Shown here: positions 29,927-43,304 of the stretch, piece by piece
How positions within the stretch are numbered: the first letter of the stretch is position 1
Layout: the number at the start of each line of letters is the position of its first letter
Assembly (NCBI RefSeq): GCF_013694105.1
Contig: NZ_JACEFG010000006.1
Coordinates: 1 to 59,543 of the forward strand
From: Halobacillus locisalis
GTDB lineage: Bacteria > Bacillota > Bacilli > Bacillales > Halobacillaceae
Reading direction: 5' to 3'
Length of the DNA: 59,543 bases
Translations under genes and position numbers: made by a program
Notes under the pieces: model-generated
What the model saw: the letters and a program-made list of their open reading frames with translations, nothing else
Told to the model about the DNA's origin: nothing
Database searches by the model: none

Positions 29927-30346
29927 ATGCCTACTATTAACCAATTAGTTCGTAAAGGACGTGTTGCTAAGTCTAGAAAGGCTACGGCACCAGCTTTGAA
30001 CAAAGGTTACAACAGCTATAAGAAACGTATGACGGACGAGAACTCTCCACAAAAACGTGGTGTTTGTACTCGTGTTGGTACGATGACACCGAAGAAGCCG
30101 AACTCCGCTCTTCGTAAATATGCTCGTGTTCGTTTGACGAACCAACTTGAGGTTAACGCTTATATCCCTGGTATCGGCCACAACCTTCAAGAGCACAGTG
30201 TTGTACTAATCCGTGGCGGTAAGGTTAAAGACTTGCCAGGTGTACGTTACACAGTAGTACGTGGTGCGCTAGATACTGCAAGCGTAGACGGACGTATGCA
30301 AGGCCGTTCTAAATACGGTACGAAAAAGCCAAAAGCTAAAAAATAA
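29927..30346 (+). CDS. rpsL: Ribosomal protein S12
   Basis: S12 lies at the decoding centre and affects fidelity. The 139-residue protein has the conserved loops [11 protein letters not shown] and [12 protein letters not shown], where streptomycin-resistance changes arise; the lysine in KKPNS is the sensitive, wild-type residue. The usual Bacillus GGRVKDLPG reads GGKVKDLPG here, a conservative change. AAGGGAGGACA precedes the ATG at 29927. Confidence 0.97.
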   Translation: MPTINQLVRKGRVAKSRKATAPALNKGYNSYKKRMTDENSPQKRGVCTRVGTMTPKKPNSALRKYARVRLTNQLEVNAYIPGIGHNLQEHSVVLIRGGKVKDLPGVRYTVVRGALDTASVDGRMQGRSKYGTKKPKAKK

Positions 30347-30399
30347 GCGATAGTTATCTATCGGTTAAATAAAACAAATGATTGAAGGGAGGGGAACAT

Positions 30400-30870
30400 A
30401 TGCCACGTAAAGGTCCAGTAGCAAAACGTGATGTGTTACCAGATCCGATGTACAATTCTAAGCTTGTTACTCGTTTGATCAACCAAATCATGGTGAATGG
30501 TCAGCGCGGTAAAGCTCAAAAGATTCTTTATAAAGCTTTTGAACTAGTTCAAGAGCGTAGCGGAAACGAAGCTATGGAAGCTTTTGATCAAGCGATGAAA
30601 AACGTAATGCCTGTATTGGAAGTACGCGCTCGTCGTGTAGGTGGTTCCAACTACCAGGTACCTGTTGAGGTTCGTCCAGAACGTCGCCAGGCTCTAGGTT
30701 TGCGTTTCATTGTTAACTATGCGCGTCTACGCGGAGAGAAAACAATGGAAGAGCGTCTAGCTAACGAACTTCTAGATGCAGCAAACAACACAGGTGCAGC
30801 TGTTAAGCGCCGTGAAGAAATGCACAAAATGGCTGAAGCGAACAAAGCATTCGCTCACTACCGTTGGTAA
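30400..30870 (+). CDS. rpsG: Ribosomal protein S7
   Basis: S7 nucleates assembly of the 30S head and binds near the E site. The 156-residue protein starts [20 protein letters not shown] and carries [19 protein letters not shown], the beta-hairpin region contacting rRNA. GGGAGGGGAA precedes the ATG at 30400; an in-frame ATG at 30382 is before the ribosome site and rejected. Order rpsL-rpsG-fusA-tuf is the conserved str operon, where S7 often acts as autoregulator. Confidence 0.97.
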   Translation: MPRKGPVAKRDVLPDPMYNSKLVTRLINQIMVNGQRGKAQKILYKAFELVQERSGNEAMEAFDQAMKNVMPVLEVRARRVGGSNYQVPVEVRPERRQALGLRFIVNYARLRGEKTMEERLANELLDAANNTGAAVKRREEMHKMAEANKAFAHYRW

Positions 30871-30912
30871 TCAGCTATCAAATAAAACTTCACTCAGGAA
30901 GGAGCAAATGCC

Positions 30913-32991
30913 ATGGCTAGAGAGTTCTCCCTGGAAAAGACTCGGAATATCGGGATTATGGCTCACATTGATGCTGGTAAAACGACAGCAACAGAGCGTA
31001 TTCTTTTCTACACAGGACGTATCCACAAGATTGGTGAAACTCACGAAGGAGCTTCCCAAATGGACTGGATGGAGCAGGAACAAGAGCGCGGAATCACAAT
31101 CACTTCCGCAGCGACAACTGCTCAGTGGAAAGACCACCGTATCAACATCATTGATACACCTGGACACGTAGACTTCACAGTAGAGGTTGAACGTTCATTG
31201 CGTGTACTTGATGGGGCGGTAGCTGTACTTGATGCTCAGTCTGGTGTAGAACCACAAACTGAAACAGTATGGCGCCAAGCTACAACGTACGGTGTTCCAC
31301 GTATTGTTTTCGTTAACAAGATGGACAAAATCGGCGCAGACTTCATTTACTCTCTAGGAACTCTTCAAGAGCGTCTAGGTGCAAATGCTGCTGCTGTTCA
31401 ACTTCCTATTGGTGCAGAAGATGATTTCGAAGGAATTATCGACCTTGTAACAATGGAAGCTTACTATTACATGGATGACCTAGGTACACGTGCTGAAGCG
31501 CGTGCTATCCCTGAAGAGTATAAAGATCAAGCCGAAGAGTACCGCGGCAAGCTTGTAGAAGCTGTTGCTGAACTTGATGAAGACTTGATGATGCAATACC
31601 TTGAGGGAGAAGAAATCACGAACGAGCAGCTTGTAGAAGCAATTCGTACAGCTACTCTAAGTGTAGACTTCTACCCGGTATTCTGTGGTTCTGCCTTCAA
31701 GAACAAAGGTGTTCAACTTCTAATCGATGGAGTTATTGATTATCTTCCATCTCCATTAGATGTACCACCAATCGAAGGTCACGTTCCTGGTACGGAAGAA
31801 GAAGTAGTACGTAAGCCAGATGACAACGAGCCATTCTCTGCATTGGCGTTTAAAGTTGCAACTGACCCTTACGTTGGTAAACTGACATTCTTCCGCGTGT
31901 ACTCCGGTACACTTAGCGCTGGTTCTTACGTGAAGAACGCTACGAAAGATAAGCGTGAGCGTGTAGGTCGTATCCTACAAATGCACGCAAACTCTCGTGA
32001 AGAGATCTCCACTGTATATGCTGGTGATATCGCAGGTGCAGTAGGACTTAAAGACACAGGAACTGGTGACACTCTTTGTGATGAGAAGAGCGTAGTTATT
32101 CTTGAGTCTATGGAATTCCCTGAGCCAGTTATCTCCGTTGCGATCGAACCGAAATCTAAAGCAGACCAAGATAAGATGTCTATCGCTCTTGGTAAACTTG
32201 CTGAAGAGGATCCGACGTTCCGTACAGAGACAAACGTTGAAACAGGCCAAACGATCATCGCTGGTATGGGTGAGCTTCACCTTGATATCATCGTTGACCG
32301 ACTTCGCCGTGAGTTCAAAGTGGAAGCCAACATTGGTGCTCCACAAGTTGCTTACCGTGAGACATTCCGTGCTAGCGCACAAGTTGAAGGTAAGTTCGTA
32401 CGTCAATCAGGTGGTCGTGGACAATTCGGTCACGTATGGGTTGAGTTCGAGCCAAACGAAGAAGGTGGCGGATTTGAATTCGTCAACAAAATCGTCGGTG
32501 GTGTTGTACCACGTGAATACATTCCTTCCGTAGAGCAAGGAATCAAAGAATCTCTAGAGAATGGTGTACTTGCTGGCTACCCAATGGTAGACATCAAAGC
32601 TACTCTTTATGATGGTTCTTACCACGATGTCGACTCCAACGAAATGGCCTTTAAAGTTGCTGCATCTATGGCACTTAAAGAAGCTAAGAACAAATGTAAA
32701 CCAGTTCTTCTTGAACCAATGATGAAAGTTGAAGTTGTTATTCCTGAAGAATACATGGGTGACATCATGGGTGACGTAACATCCCGTCGTGGACGTGTAG
32801 ATGGTATGGAAACTCGCGGTAACGCTCAAGTGGTTAAAGCATTCGTTCCACTTTCTGAAATGTTCGGTTATGCAACGGCGCTACGTTCTAACACGCAAGG
32901 TCGCGGAACGTACACGATGCACTTCGATCACTACGAAGAAGTACCGAAGAGTATCTCAGAAGAAATTATTAAGAAAAATGCTGGTGAATAA
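30913..32991 (+). CDS. fusA: Elongation factor G
   Basis: EF-G is the GTPase that drives translocation and helps recycle ribosomes. The 692-residue protein has all five domains. G1 AHIDAGKTT is near residue 17, then G3 DTPGHVDF and G4 NKMDKIGAD, then domains II to V, with the conserved domain IV near [14 protein letters not shown]. It follows rpsG by 42 bases after AGGAAGGAG. It is a full-length housekeeping EF-G, not a ribosome-protection paralogue. Confidence 0.97.
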   Translation: MAREFSLEKTRNIGIMAHIDAGKTTATERILFYTGRIHKIGETHEGASQMDWMEQEQERGITITSAATTAQWKDHRINIIDTPGHVDFTVEVERSLRVLDGAVAVLDAQSGVEPQTETVWRQATTYGVPRIVFVNKMDKIGADFIYSLGTLQERLGANAAAVQLPIGAEDDFEGIIDLVTMEAYYYMDDLGTRAEARAIPEEYKDQAEEYRGKLVEAVAELDEDLMMQYLEGEEITNEQLVEAIRTATLSVDFYPVFCGSAFKNKGVQLLIDGVIDYLPSPLDVPPIEGHVPGTEEEVVRKPDDNEPFSALAFKVATDPYVGKLTFFRVYSGTLSAGSYVKNATKDKRERVGRILQMHANSREEISTVYAGDIAGAVGLKDTGTGDTLCDEKSVVILESMEFPEPVISVAIEPKSKADQDKMSIALGKLAEEDPTFRTETNVETGQTIIAGMGELHLDIIVDRLRREFKVEANIGAPQVAYRETFRASAQVEGKFVRQSGGRGQFGHVWVEFEPNEEGGGFEFVNKIVGGVVPREYIPSVEQGIKESLENGVLAGYPMVDIKATLYDGSYHDVDSNEMAFKVAASMALKEAKNKCKPVLLEPMMKVEVVIPEEYMGDIMGDVTSRRGRVDGMETRGNAQVVKAFVPLSEMFGYATALRSNTQGRGTYTMHFDHYEEVPKSISEEIIKKNAGE

Positions 32992-33034
32992 TTGATTTTT
33001 TTCACGAGTTAAAGTATAACTTGTATTGTAAGCT

Positions 33035-33057
33035 TAGGAGTATGAATCTTACTCCTA
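33035..33057 (+). other. Hairpin between fusA and tuf
   Basis: An 8-bp stem (TAGGAGTA with TACTCCTA) lies in the 119-base gap. No T run follows. The region is A/T rich and may hold a weak tuf promoter, but I cannot assign one with confidence. Confidence 0.35.
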
Positions 33058-33110
33058 GGCTGCATATAAAAACTATAAAATTGCTACTTATTTAAAGGAG
33101 GAAATATACA

Positions 33111-34301
<1,191 letters not shown>

Positions 34302-34324
34302 TCGAAGTATGACACTTCTATAGA

Positions 34325-34359
34325 AGAGGTAGCAGGTATTCCTGCTGCCTCTTTTTTTG
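34325..34359 (+). terminator. Terminator of the str operon
   Basis: A 12-bp stem with one G-U pair (34325-34336 with 34341-34352) and a TATT loop runs into a long T tract. Confidence 0.95.
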
Positions 34360-34544
34360 TTTGTTCATAAATCCATTTAAAGGTCTATTTATGTAGTCTA
34401 TGAAGGTTCGTTATGTTCTAGCACTTAATCGATCTCGGTGTAACGGTTGATTCTTTTTTATAAATCTGTTTCAATAGAAAAAGTGTTCAAGAGAACGAAT
34501 AGGTATGCCAATCGAAAAAAACTGTAGAAAAGTAAGGAATCGCC
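34360..34544 (+). other. Non-coding upstream part of the tuf-rpsJ gap
   Basis: No gene is seen here. B. subtilis has ybaC in the corresponding place; no trace of it is visible. The stretch is A/T rich and may supply an UP-element to the promoters downstream. Confidence 0.5.
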
Positions 34545-34573
34545 TTGAAATTTTGTGTGATCGTTAGTATAAT
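34545..34573 (+). promoter_or_regulatory. Promoter P1 of the S10 operon
   Basis: TTGAAA (34545-34550), a 17-base spacer and a perfect TATAAT (34568-34573). A hairpin (CATAAAAA with TTTTTATG, about 34587-34608) separates it from P2. Confidence 0.85.
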
Positions 34574-34616
34574 ATTTTGAGGTGTTCATAAAAAGAATCT
34601 TTTTATGGATTTATCC

Positions 34617-34645
34617 TTGCAATGACCGCATTTCTTCTATATAAT
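34617..34645 (+). promoter_or_regulatory. Promoter P2 of the S10 operon
   Basis: TTGCAA (34617-34622), a 17-base spacer and a perfect TATAAT (34640-34645), 72 bases downstream of P1. The start would be near 34652. Confidence 0.85.
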
Positions 34646-34674
34646 GAATAATGTTGGTCATAAAAGGCGATGAA

Positions 34675-35088
<414 letters not shown>

Positions 35089-35121
35089 ATCTAAATTGTT
35101 TACTAATAGGAGGTGTAACGG

Positions 35122-35757
35122 ATGACGAAAGGAATCTTAGGACGCAAAGTCGGCATGACTCAAATCTTCTCTGATAACGGAGAATTGATTCCAGTAACGG
35201 TTGTAGAAGCTGAACCGAACGTTGTTCTTCAAATGAAGACAATGGAAAACGACGGCTACGAAGCCATTCAACTAGGTTTTGCTGATGAAAAGTCAAACCG
35301 CTTGAAGAAAGCTGCCACAGGGCACGCGGATAAAGCAAGCACAACACCTAAGCGCTACGTTCGTGAATTCCGTAATACAAACCTTGACGACTATGAACTT
35401 GGTCAAGAGGTTAAAGTTGATATTTTTGAAGCTGGTGACGCAATTGACGTTACTGGAACTTCTAAGGGTAAAGGTTTCCAGGGTGCAATCAAGCGCCATA
35501 ATCAATCTACTGGACCTAAAACTCACGGTTCACGTTTCCAACGTCGCCCTGGTTCTATGGGACAAGGTGCAGACCCTGCACACGTCTTCAAAGGCAAAAA
35601 GCTACCAGGACAAATGGGTGGAGGCACAGTAACACTTCAAAACCTTGAGGTAGTGAGAGTTGACGCTGAGCGTAACTTGCTACTGATCAAAGGTAATGTG
35701 CCAGGTGCGAAAAAATCGTACGTTAGAATTACTAGCTCTGTAAAGGCTAGCAAATAA
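35122..35757 (+). CDS. rplC: Ribosomal protein L3
   Basis: L3 binds early in 50S assembly and reaches toward the peptidyl-transferase centre. The 211-residue product starts [17 protein letters not shown]. The long central extension, with [20 protein letters not shown], inserts into 23S rRNA. It ends at KKSYVRI and a short tail. AGGAGGTG precedes the ATG. It is the second gene of the S10 operon, 33 bases after rpsJ. Confidence 0.97.
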   Translation: MTKGILGRKVGMTQIFSDNGELIPVTVVEAEPNVVLQMKTMENDGYEAIQLGFADEKSNRLKKAATGHADKASTTPKRYVREFRNTNLDDYELGQEVKVDIFEAGDAIDVTGTSKGKGFQGAIKRHNQSTGPKTHGSRFQRRPGSMGQGADPAHVFKGKKLPGQMGGGTVTLQNLEVVRVDAERNLLLIKGNVPGAKKSYVRITSSVKASK

Positions 35758-35779
35758 TTAACGGAAGGGAGGATATGTC

Positions 35780-36403
35780 ATGACTAAAGTGGCACTATTA
35801 AACCAAAGCGGCTCTAATGTTGGAGAAATCGAATTGAATGACGCCGTTTTCGGTATTGAACCTAATACTCACGTATTACACGAAACTGTGTTGATGCAAC
35901 GCGCGAATCTTCGCCAAGGCACACACAAAGTAAAAGGACGCTCTGAAGTTAGTGGCGGTGGACGTAAGCCATGGCGCCAAAAAGGTACCGGCCGTGCGCG
36001 TCAAGGTTCCATCCGTTCCCCACAGTGGGTTGGCGGTGGAGTTGTATTCGGTCCTACACCACGCAGCTATAAGTACACAATGCCTAGAAAAGTACGTCGT
36101 CTAGCTCTACAGTCTGCTTTTTCTTCTAAAGTGAAAGAAGAGAACATCATTGTTCTTGAAAGTCTTTCTCTTGATGCACCAAAAACAAAAGAAGTTGTAA
36201 GCATGCTTAGCGCATTGGATGTCAACGAAAAGGTATTGATTGTTACAGCTGACAAAGATGAAAATGTAACTCTTTCTTCTAACAATATCCCTACAGCGAA
36301 AGCACTTCCTGTAGAAGAGGTTAGTGTGTTAGATTTACTAACGCATGACAAGCTGATCCTGACGAAGGAAGCAGCTGAAAAAGCAGGGGAGGTGCTCTCA
36401 TAA
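35780..36403 (+). CDS. rplD: Ribosomal protein L4
   Basis: L4 lines the nascent-peptide tunnel and in E. coli represses the S10 operon by binding its leader. The 207-residue protein has the tunnel extension [20 protein letters not shown] (about 63-82), where macrolide-resistance mutations occur; the sequence there is the normal one. GGAAGGGAGGA precedes the ATG. Its stop codon overlaps the rplW start by one base (TAATG), so translation is probably coupled. Confidence 0.97.
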   Translation: MTKVALLNQSGSNVGEIELNDAVFGIEPNTHVLHETVLMQRANLRQGTHKVKGRSEVSGGGRKPWRQKGTGRARQGSIRSPQWVGGGVVFGPTPRSYKYTMPRKVRRLALQSAFSSKVKEENIIVLESLSLDAPKTKEVVSMLSALDVNEKVLIVTADKDENVTLSSNNIPTAKALPVEEVSVLDLLTHDKLILTKEAAEKAGEVLS

Positions 36404-36690
36404 TGAAAGAACCACGTGATATTATTAAGCGCCCTGTCATTACTGAACAATCTGCTGACCTTATGGGAGAAAAGAAATATACGTTTGAAGTTAGCCCTAA
36501 AGCTAACAAGACTGAGATCAAAGTCGCAGTTGAAGATATCTTTGGTGTAAGTGTTGATTCTGTCAAGACGATGAACCTTAAAGGTAAATTCAAGCGTATG
36601 GGTCGTTACGGTGGTTACCGTTCTGATCGTAAGAAAGCAATTGTCAAGTTGACTGAAGACAGTAAAGAACTAGAATTCTTTGAAGTATAA
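36403..36690 (+). CDS. rplW: Ribosomal protein L23
   Basis: L23 sits at the tunnel exit and is a docking point for trigger factor and SRP. The 95-residue protein starts [17 protein letters not shown] and has the conserved loop [15 protein letters not shown]. It starts inside the rplD stop codon, with AGGGGAGGTG in the rplD end as ribosome site. Confidence 0.97.
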   Translation: MKEPRDIIKRPVITEQSADLMGEKKYTFEVSPKANKTEIKVAVEDIFGVSVDSVKTMNLKGKFKRMGRYGGYRSDRKKAIVKLTEDSKELEFFEV

Positions 36691-36724
36691 ACTATAAAAC
36701 TTATTTGAGAAGGAGGGAAAAAAG

Positions 36725-37558
36725 ATGGCGATTAAAAAGTTCCGACCAATTACTAACGGTCGTCGACACATGACAGTATCTGATTTTGCTGAAATCACTA
36801 CTGATAAGCCGGAACGCTCCCTTATTGCTCCACTACACAAGCGCGGTGGACGTAACAACCAAGGTAAGCTAACGGTTCGTCATCAGGGCGGCGGACACAA
36901 GCGTCACTATCGTATTATCGACTTTAAGCGTGACAAAGACGGAATACCTGGACGCGTTGCTACGATCGAATATGATCCAAACCGTTCCGCTAACATTGCA
37001 CTAATCAACTATGTTGATGGTGAAAAACGCTATATCTTAGCTCCGAAAGATGTTAAGGTAGGCACGGAAATTGTTTCAGGTGAAGGTGCAGACATCAAAC
37101 CAGGTAATGCACTAGCACTTAAAGACATTCCAGTTGGTACTATTGTACACAACGTAGAACTTAAACCTGGACGCGGTGGACAGCTAGTACGTTCTGCTGG
37201 TGCATCTGCTCAAATCCTAGGTCGTGAAGAGAAATACACGCTAGTACGCCTGACTTCTGGTGAAGTTCGCCTTGTATTGTCTACTTGCCGTGCAACAATC
37301 GGTCAAGTTGGTAACTTGCAGCACGAACTAATCAGTATCGGTAAAGCTGGACGTTCTCGTTGGAAAGGTAAGCGCCCTACAGTACGTGGTTCTGTAATGA
37401 ACCCTAGCGATCACCCACACGGTGGTGGTGAAGGACGCGCGCCAATCGGTATGCCTTCTCCAGTATCTCCATGGGGTAAACCAACTCTTGGATACAAAAC
37501 AAGAAAACGCAACAAGCCGTCTGATAAATATATCGTACGTCGTCGTGGTAAAAAATAA
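36725..37558 (+). CDS. rplB: Ribosomal protein L2
   Basis: L2 is needed for subunit joining and lies next to the peptidyl-transferase centre. The 277-residue protein has the oligonucleotide-binding fold, then an SH3-like domain and the conserved C-terminal loop [20 protein letters not shown]. This loop contains the universally conserved histidine. GAAGGAGGGAAA is a strong ribosome site. Length is normal for Bacilli. Confidence 0.97.
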   Translation: MAIKKFRPITNGRRHMTVSDFAEITTDKPERSLIAPLHKRGGRNNQGKLTVRHQGGGHKRHYRIIDFKRDKDGIPGRVATIEYDPNRSANIALINYVDGEKRYILAPKDVKVGTEIVSGEGADIKPGNALALKDIPVGTIVHNVELKPGRGGQLVRSAGASAQILGREEKYTLVRLTSGEVRLVLSTCRATIGQVGNLQHELISIGKAGRSRWKGKRPTVRGSVMNPSDHPHGGGEGRAPIGMPSPVSPWGKPTLGYKTRKRNKPSDKYIVRRRGKK

Positions 37559-37615
37559 CGGGGTTGTAAGACGGGGGATAACACCCGTCTCTCAATCGCG
37601 AAGGGAGGTTTATTC

Positions 37616-37894
37616 ATGGGCCGTAGCCTAAAAAAGGGACCTTTTGTAGATGATCATTTAATGAACAAAGTTGAGAAGCTGAACGAAGATAACAAGCATC
37701 AAGTGGTGAAAACTTGGTCTCGTCGTTCAACAATCTTCCCAAATTTCGTCGGACACACTATTGCCGTTTATGACGGTCGTAAACACGTACCTGTCTATGT
37801 CACTGAAGACATGGTCGGTCATAAACTAGGTGAATTCGCGCCAACCCGTACGTTCAAGGGACACTCTGGCGATGACAAGAAAACAAAACGCTAA
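37616..37894 (+). CDS. rpsS: Ribosomal protein S19
   Basis: S19 binds in the 30S head and contacts the tRNA and L5 bridge. The 92-residue product starts [18 protein letters not shown] and has [27 protein letters not shown] precedes the ATG. The 57-base gap after rplB contains a short inverted repeat (GGGTT near 37561) without a T run. Confidence 0.97.
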   Translation: MGRSLKKGPFVDDHLMNKVEKLNEDNKHQVVKTWSRRSTIFPNFVGHTIAVYDGRKHVPVYVTEDMVGHKLGEFAPTRTFKGHSGDDKKTKR

Positions 37895-37914
37895 ATAAGA
37901 GAGGAGGCACTCTA

Positions 37915-38256
37915 ATGCAAGCTAAAGCAGTTGCTAAAACCGTTCGTATCGCTCCTCGTAAAGCTCGTTTGGTAATTGATTTGATTCGAGGAAAAGATGT
38001 AGGTGAAGCGATGGCGACGTTACGTCTAAAACAACGTGGCGCATCTCCAGTAGTTGAGAAACTTCTTAACTCCGCAATCGCTAACGCAGAACACAATTAT
38101 GAAATGGACCCGGAAAACCTATACGTTTCCGAAGCGTTTGTAAACGAAGGGGTAACACTTAAACGTTTCCGCCCTCGTGCTATGGGCCGCGCAAGCCAAA
38201 TTAACAAACGCACTAGCCACATCACAGTGGTTGTATCAGAAAAAAAGGAGGGATAA
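37915..38256 (+). CDS. rplV: Ribosomal protein L22
   Basis: L22 spans the exit tunnel, its beta-hairpin forming part of the constriction. The 113-residue protein starts with the [20 protein letters not shown] core and has the hairpin [20 protein letters not shown], intact and typical of macrolide-sensitive forms. AGAGGAGG precedes the ATG. The stop is 3 bases from the GTG of rpsC. Confidence 0.97.
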   Translation: MQAKAVAKTVRIAPRKARLVIDLIRGKDVGEAMATLRLKQRGASPVVEKLLNSAIANAEHNYEMDPENLYVSEAFVNEGVTLKRFRPRAMGRASQINKRTSHITVVVSEKKEG

Positions 38257-38259
38257 TCA

Positions 38260-38901
38260 GTGGGTCAAAAAATTAATCCAGTAGGTCTTCGTATCGGCGT
38301 CATCCGCGATTGGGAATCCAAGTGGTACGCTGGCAAAGACTACGCAGACTTGTTACATGAAGACATTAAGATTCGTGAATATGTTGAAAATCGTCTTAAA
38401 GATGCTGCACTTTCTACTGTTGAGATCGAACGCGCAGCGAACCGCGTAAACATTACTGTACACACAGCTAAGCCAGGAATGGTTATCGGTAAAGGCGGTT
38501 CTGAAGTCGAAGCACTTCGTAAAACTTTGAACCAACTGACTGGCAAACGTGTTCACATCAACATCGTTGAAGTGAAGAAGCCAGACTTAGACGCTACTCT
38601 TGTAGCTGACAACATCGCACGTCAATTGGAAAACCGTGTATCTTTCCGTCGTGCTCAAAAACAAACAATTCAACGCACAATGCGTATGGGTGCTAAAGGT
38701 ATCCGTACACAAGTATCTGGACGTCTTGGTGGCGCAGATATCGCTCGTGCAGAATATTACAGTGAAGGAACAGTACCACTACACACACTTCGTGCAGACA
38801 TCGATTACGGAACTGCAGAAGCTGACACAACTTACGGTAAGCTTGGTGTCAAAGTGTGGATCTATCGTGGAGAAGTCCTTCCAACTAAAACAAACAAGTA
38901 A
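38260..38901 (+). CDS. rpsC: Ribosomal protein S3
   Basis: S3 forms part of the mRNA entry site and helicase. The 213-residue product is slightly shorter than the B. subtilis one (218) at the C-terminus. It has the KH domain with [17 protein letters not shown] near residue 68 and a C-terminal domain with [20 protein letters not shown]. It starts with GTG, using AAAGGAGGGA inside the end of rplV. Confidence 0.97.
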   Translation: MGQKINPVGLRIGVIRDWESKWYAGKDYADLLHEDIKIREYVENRLKDAALSTVEIERAANRVNITVHTAKPGMVIGKGGSEVEALRKTLNQLTGKRVHINIVEVKKPDLDATLVADNIARQLENRVSFRRAQKQTIQRTMRMGAKGIRTQVSGRLGGADIARAEYYSEGTVPLHTLRADIDYGTAEADTTYGKLGVKVWIYRGEVLPTKTNK

Positions 38902-38919
38902 GGAAGGGGGAACAGCATT

Positions 38920-39544
<625 letters not shown>

Positions 39545-39568
39545 TAGATGAGAGGAGGTCACCCTCAC

Positions 39569-39832
39569 ATGACTGAACGTAACAATCGTAAGGTTTATAC
39601 TGGACGTGTTGTATCTGACAAAATGGACAAAACAATCACGGTTTTAGTAGAAACTTATAAGTTCCACAAGCTTTACGGCAAACGCGTAAAGTATTCAAAA
39701 AAATTCAAGGCTCATGATGAAAACAATCAAGCGAAAAATGGTGACATCGTAAGCATCATGGAAACTCGTCCGCTATCAGCGTCTAAGCGTTTCCGTCTCG
39801 TAGAAGTTGTCGAAGAGTCTGTTATTATCTAA
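39569..39832 (+). CDS. rpsQ: Ribosomal protein S17
   Basis: S17 is a primary 16S-binding protein with an OB fold. The 87-residue product has [19 protein letters not shown] and the conserved [20 protein letters not shown]. The ATG at 39569 follows AGAGGAGGTCACC. Confidence 0.96.
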   Translation: MTERNNRKVYTGRVVSDKMDKTITVLVETYKFHKLYGKRVKYSKKFKAHDENNQAKNGDIVSIMETRPLSASKRFRLVEVVEESVII

Positions 39833-39874
39833 ATCAAGTTCGCTCGGATCTAATCCGAAGGGAGGTTACATGGT

Positions 39875-40243
39875 ATGATTCAACAGGAAACTCGTCTGAA
39901 AGTAGCAGATAACTCTGGTGCACGTGAAGTCCAAACGATCAAAGTATTGGGCGGATCTGGTCGTAAAACAGCAAACATTGGTGATATCATCACTGTTACT
40001 GTGAAACAAGCAACACCAGGGGGCGTTGTTAAAAAAGGTGAAGTAGTAAAAGCCGTTATTGTACGTTCTAAAAGTGGAGTACGCCGTAAAGATGGTTCTT
40101 ATATCCGTTTTGACGAAAACGCAGTAGTAATCGTCCGTGATGATAAAGGACCACGCGGTACTCGTATCTTTGGACCGGTTGCACGTGAACTTCGTGAAGC
40201 TAAATTCATGAAGATCGTTTCTCTAGCTCCAGAAGTATTATAA
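39875..40243 (+). CDS. rplN: Ribosomal protein L14
   Basis: L14 is an SH3-like protein at the subunit interface. The 122-residue length is standard; it starts [20 protein letters not shown] and contains [31 protein letters not shown] precedes the ATG. It begins the spc part of the cluster. Confidence 0.97.
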   Translation: MIQQETRLKVADNSGAREVQTIKVLGGSGRKTANIGDIITVTVKQATPGGVVKKGEVVKAVIVRSKSGVRRKDGSYIRFDENAVVIVRDDKGPRGTRIFGPVARELREAKFMKIVSLAPEVL

Positions 40244-40283
40244 AGTTCGAATAGAAATGCCTTGTCAAGGAGGTGCGCGAAGC

Positions 40284-40595
40284 ATGCACGTAAAAAAAGG
40301 TGACAAAGTAATGGTGATTACTGGTAAGGATAAAGGCAAACAAGGAACAATCCTTGAAGCTTATCCGAAAAAAGATCGTGTTCTTGTTGAAGGTGTGAAC
40401 GAAGTGAAAAAACACGCTAAACCTTCCCAAGAGAACCCACAAGGTGGGATCTTGACTCAAGAAGCAGCGATCCACGTATCAAACGTAATGCCAATTGACC
40501 CGAAAACTGGTGAACCAACTCGTGTTGGATACAAAGTTGAGGGCGACAAGAAAGTTCGTATCGCGAAAAAATCTGGTGAAGCACTAGATAAATAA
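40284..40595 (+). CDS. rplX: Ribosomal protein L24
   Basis: L24 is an assembly initiator with a KOW domain: [20 protein letters not shown] opens the 103-residue protein and binds the start of 23S rRNA. The ATG at 40284 follows AAGGAGGTGCG. An in-frame ATG at 40257 lies upstream of that ribosome site and is rejected. Confidence 0.96.
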   Translation: MHVKKGDKVMVITGKDKGKQGTILEAYPKKDRVLVEGVNEVKKHAKPSQENPQGGILTQEAAIHVSNVMPIDPKTGEPTRVGYKVEGDKKVRIAKKSGEALDK

Positions 40596-40621
40596 CCCAG
40601 AGATGAAAGGAGGGCCACACG

Positions 40622-41161
40622 ATGAACGAACTAAAGAAACAATATCAAGAAGAAGTTGTTCCATCTCTGATGAACAAATTTAATTACGATTCAATCATGC
40701 AAACACCAAAGGTTGAAAAGATCGTTATTAACATGGGTGTTGGTGATGCTGTTCAAAACGCGAAAGCTCTTGATACAGCTGTAGAAGAACTAACAATGAT
40801 CACTGGTCAGAAGCCAGTTATTACGAAAGCGAAGAAATCAATCGCAGGCTTCCGTCTACGTGAAGGTATGCCGATTGGTGCGAAGGTTACACTTCGTGGA
40901 GAGCGTATGTACCAGTTCTTGCAAAAACTAATCCAAGTGTCACTACCACGTGTGCGTGACTTCCGTGGAATTTCCAAGAAAGCCTTCGACGGCCGTGGAA
41001 ACTACACACTTGGTGTTAAAGAACAATTGATTTTCCCAGAAATTGATTACGATAAAGTAAGTAAAGTGCGTGGAATGGATATCGTTATCGTCACAACTGC
41101 TGACTCTGACGAAGAATCCCGTGAACTATTAGCTCAATTCGGTATGCCGTTTCAAAAATAA
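40622..41161 (+). CDS. rplE: Ribosomal protein L5
   Basis: L5 binds 5S rRNA and contacts the P-site tRNA. The 179-residue product has the family stretches [33 protein letters not shown] and [31 protein letters not shown] precedes the ATG. Sequence and length are ordinary. Confidence 0.97.
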   Translation: MNELKKQYQEEVVPSLMNKFNYDSIMQTPKVEKIVINMGVGDAVQNAKALDTAVEELTMITGQKPVITKAKKSIAGFRLREGMPIGAKVTLRGERMYQFLQKLIQVSLPRVRDFRGISKKAFDGRGNYTLGVKEQLIFPEIDYDKVSKVRGMDIVIVTTADSDEESRELLAQFGMPFQK

Positions 41162-41187
41162 TGAGCTAGCGATAAGGAGGGAAAATA

Positions 41188-41373
41188 GTGGCTAAAAAAT
41201 CAATGGTCGCGAAACAGAAGCGTAAACAGAAGTACCAAGTACGTGAATATACTCGCTGTGAACGTTGCGGACGTCCTCACTCCGTACTTCGTAAGTTTAA
41301 GCTTTGCCGTATTTGTTTCCGTGAACTTGCATATAAAGGACAAATCCCTGGTGTCAAAAAAGCCAGCTGGTAA
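41188..41373 (+). CDS. rpsN: Ribosomal protein S14, zinc-binding type
   Basis: This 61-residue S14 is the short zinc (C+) form: [20 protein letters not shown] holds both CXXC pairs. The alternative zinc-free S14 of zinc-starved Bacilli is longer (about 89) and encoded elsewhere. It starts with GTG after AAGGAGGGA. Confidence 0.97.
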   Translation: MAKKSMVAKQKRKQKYQVREYTRCERCGRPHSVLRKFKLCRICFRELAYKGQIPGVKKASW

Positions 41374-41403
41374 ACCCGATTTAGGGAAGGAGGTAAATGA
41401 GTT

Positions 41404-41802
41404 ATGACAATGACAGATCCAATTGCAGATATGCTAACGCGTATTCGTAACGCTAACATGGTGCGTCACGAGAAGCTTGAGCTTCCAGCTTCAAACGTAA
41501 AGAAAGAAATCGCTGATATCCTTAAACGTGAAGGTTTTGTACGTGATTACGAATTTGTAGAAGACAGCAAACAAGGTGTACTTCGCATCTTCCTTAAGTA
41601 CGGACAAAGCAACGAGCGTGTTATTACTGGTGTGAAGCGTATTAGTAAACCAGGTCTACGTGTTTATGCCAAAGCAGAAGAGCTTCCGAAAGTTCTTAAT
41701 GGTCTTGGTGTAGCCGTCGTATCTACTTCAAAAGGTCTATTAACAGATAAAGAAGCTCGCGAACAAGCCATCGGTGGCGAAGTTCTAGCTTACGTCTGGT
41801 AA
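41404..41802 (+). CDS. rpsH: Ribosomal protein S8
   Basis: S8 binds 16S rRNA helix 21 and in E. coli represses the spc operon by mRNA binding. The 132-residue protein starts [20 protein letters not shown] and has the C-terminal [18 protein letters not shown] and [17 protein letters not shown] precedes the ATG. Confidence 0.97.
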   Translation: MTMTDPIADMLTRIRNANMVRHEKLELPASNVKKEIADILKREGFVRDYEFVEDSKQGVLRIFLKYGQSNERVITGVKRISKPGLRVYAKAEELPKVLNGLGVAVVSTSKGLLTDKEAREQAIGGEVLAYVW

Positions 41803-41832
41803 AAAAACAGAGAAGACAGGAGGTGCAACAAT

Positions 41833-42369
41833 ATGTCTCGCGTAGGATTAAAATCACTTGAAATTCCTGAAGGTGTTGAAATCGTTCAGGATAACAATAC
41901 AATCACAGTAAAAGGTCCAAAAGGTGAGCTTACTCGTGAGTTCCACCAGGACATTACGGTGACAATTGAAGACAACGTTCTTTCAGTCGCTCGCCCTAGT
42001 GACCATAAAGAACACCGTGCTCTTCATGGTACTACCCGCAGCCTGATCGGTAACATGGTTGAAGGTGTTACTAAAGGTTTTGAAAAGAATCTTGAAATCA
42101 TCGGTGTAGGTTACCGTGCGCAGAAGCAAGGAGAGCAAGTAGTCATCAACGCTGGTTACTCTCACCCTGTAGAGGTTGAAAACCGCGAAGGAATCGAAAT
42201 CGAAGTACCTTCAAACACGAAAGTGATTGTTAAAGGTATCGATAAAGAACTCGTTGGTGCAGTTGCAGCGAAGATTCGTGCAATCCGTCCTCCAGAGCCT
42301 TATAAAGGTAAAGGAATTCGTTTTGAGAACGAACGTGTACGCAGAAAAGAAGGTAAAACAGCCAAGTAA
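41833..42369 (+). CDS. rplF: Ribosomal protein L6
   Basis: L6 lies near the sarcin-ricin loop at the factor-binding site. The 178-residue protein has two similar domains, each an RNA-binding fold; the end [20 protein letters not shown] is the family signature. CAGGAGGTGC precedes the ATG. Confidence 0.97.
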   Translation: MSRVGLKSLEIPEGVEIVQDNNTITVKGPKGELTREFHQDITVTIEDNVLSVARPSDHKEHRALHGTTRSLIGNMVEGVTKGFEKNLEIIGVGYRAQKQGEQVVINAGYSHPVEVENREGIEIEVPSNTKVIVKGIDKELVGAVAAKIRAIRPPEPYKGKGIRFENERVRRKEGKTAK

Positions 42370-42402
42370 GACTTAGGTAATGTATAGAAAGGAGTGACCC
42401 GA

Positions 42403-42765
42403 ATGATCACGAAGGCAGATAAAAATGTCGTACGTAAAAAGCGTCATGCACGCGTTCGTAAAAACGTCTTTGGCACAGCAGAACGCCCACGTTTGAACGT
42501 ATATCGCTCTAACAAACACATTTACGCTCAACTTATCAATGATGAAAGCCAAGTTACAGTAGCAAGTGCTTCTACTGTAGACAACGACTTCAATCTTGAC
42601 GTAACAGGTAACGTTGAAGCAGCTCAAAAAGTCGGTGAAATGGTTGCTAAGCGTGCAGTCGACAACGGATATAAAGTTGTTGTATTTGACCGCGGAGGTT
42701 ACTTGTATCATGGACGTGTGAAAGCCCTAGCAGATGCGGCTCGCGAAGCCGGCCTAGAATTTTAA
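42403..42765 (+). CDS. rplR: Ribosomal protein L18
   Basis: L18 binds 5S rRNA with L5. The 120-residue product starts [20 protein letters not shown] and ends [20 protein letters not shown] with a short tail. The ATG at 42403 matches the family start; a GTG at 42394 is part of the ribosome site AAAGGAGTGA. Confidence 0.96.
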   Translation: MITKADKNVVRKKRHARVRKNVFGTAERPRLNVYRSNKHIYAQLINDESQVTVASASTVDNDFNLDVTGNVEAAQKVGEMVAKRAVDNGYKVVVFDRGGYLYHGRVKALADAAREAGLEF

Positions 42766-42785
42766 TCGTTAAAGGAGGGACATAT

Positions 42786-43286
42786 ATGATTACAACAACA
42801 ATTGACCCTAATAAACTAGATCTTGAAGAACGCGTAGTTACGATCAACCGTGTTGCAAAAGTAGTTAAAGGTGGACGTCGTTTCCGCTTTGCTGCATTGG
42901 TTGTTGTAGGAGACAAAAATGGTCATGTCGGTTTCGGTACGGGTAAAGCCCAAGAGGTACCAGAAGCGATCAAAAAGGCTATTGATGATGCGAAGAAAAA
43001 TCTAATTACAGTACCAGTTAAAGGTACGACGATCCCACACGAAATCAACGGTCGTTTTGGTGCAGGAAACATCCTAATGAAACCAGCTGCTGAAGGTACT
43101 GGAGTCATTGCAGGTGGACCTGTCCGTGCGGTACTTGAGCTTGCAGGTGTTCAAGACATCCTATCTAAGTCACTAGGTTCTAACACACCAATCAACATGG
43201 TGCGTGCGACACTTACTGGACTTAGCGAGCTTAAGCGCGCTGAAGACGTTGCTCGACTTCGTGGGAAGTCTGTCGAAGAACTGTAG
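42786..43286 (+). CDS. rpsE: Ribosomal protein S5
   Basis: S5 shapes the mRNA entry and decoding accuracy. The 166-residue protein has the double-stranded-RNA-binding-like N-domain ([20 protein letters not shown], the loop where spectinomycin-resistance changes occur) and the C-domain with [30 protein letters not shown] precedes the ATG. Confidence 0.97.
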   Translation: MITTTIDPNKLDLEERVVTINRVAKVVKGGRRFRFAALVVVGDKNGHVGFGTGKAQEVPEAIKKAIDDAKKNLITVPVKGTTIPHEINGRFGAGNILMKPAAEGTGVIAGGPVRAVLELAGVQDILSKSLGSNTPINMVRATLTGLSELKRAEDVARLRGKSVEEL

Positions 43287-43304
43287 AATAAGGAGGGAAA
43301 TACA

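Noticed and set aside
31975-32533. Frames of 143 codons on both strands inside fusA
   Set aside because: Both overlap the conserved EF-G reading frame and show no start signals.
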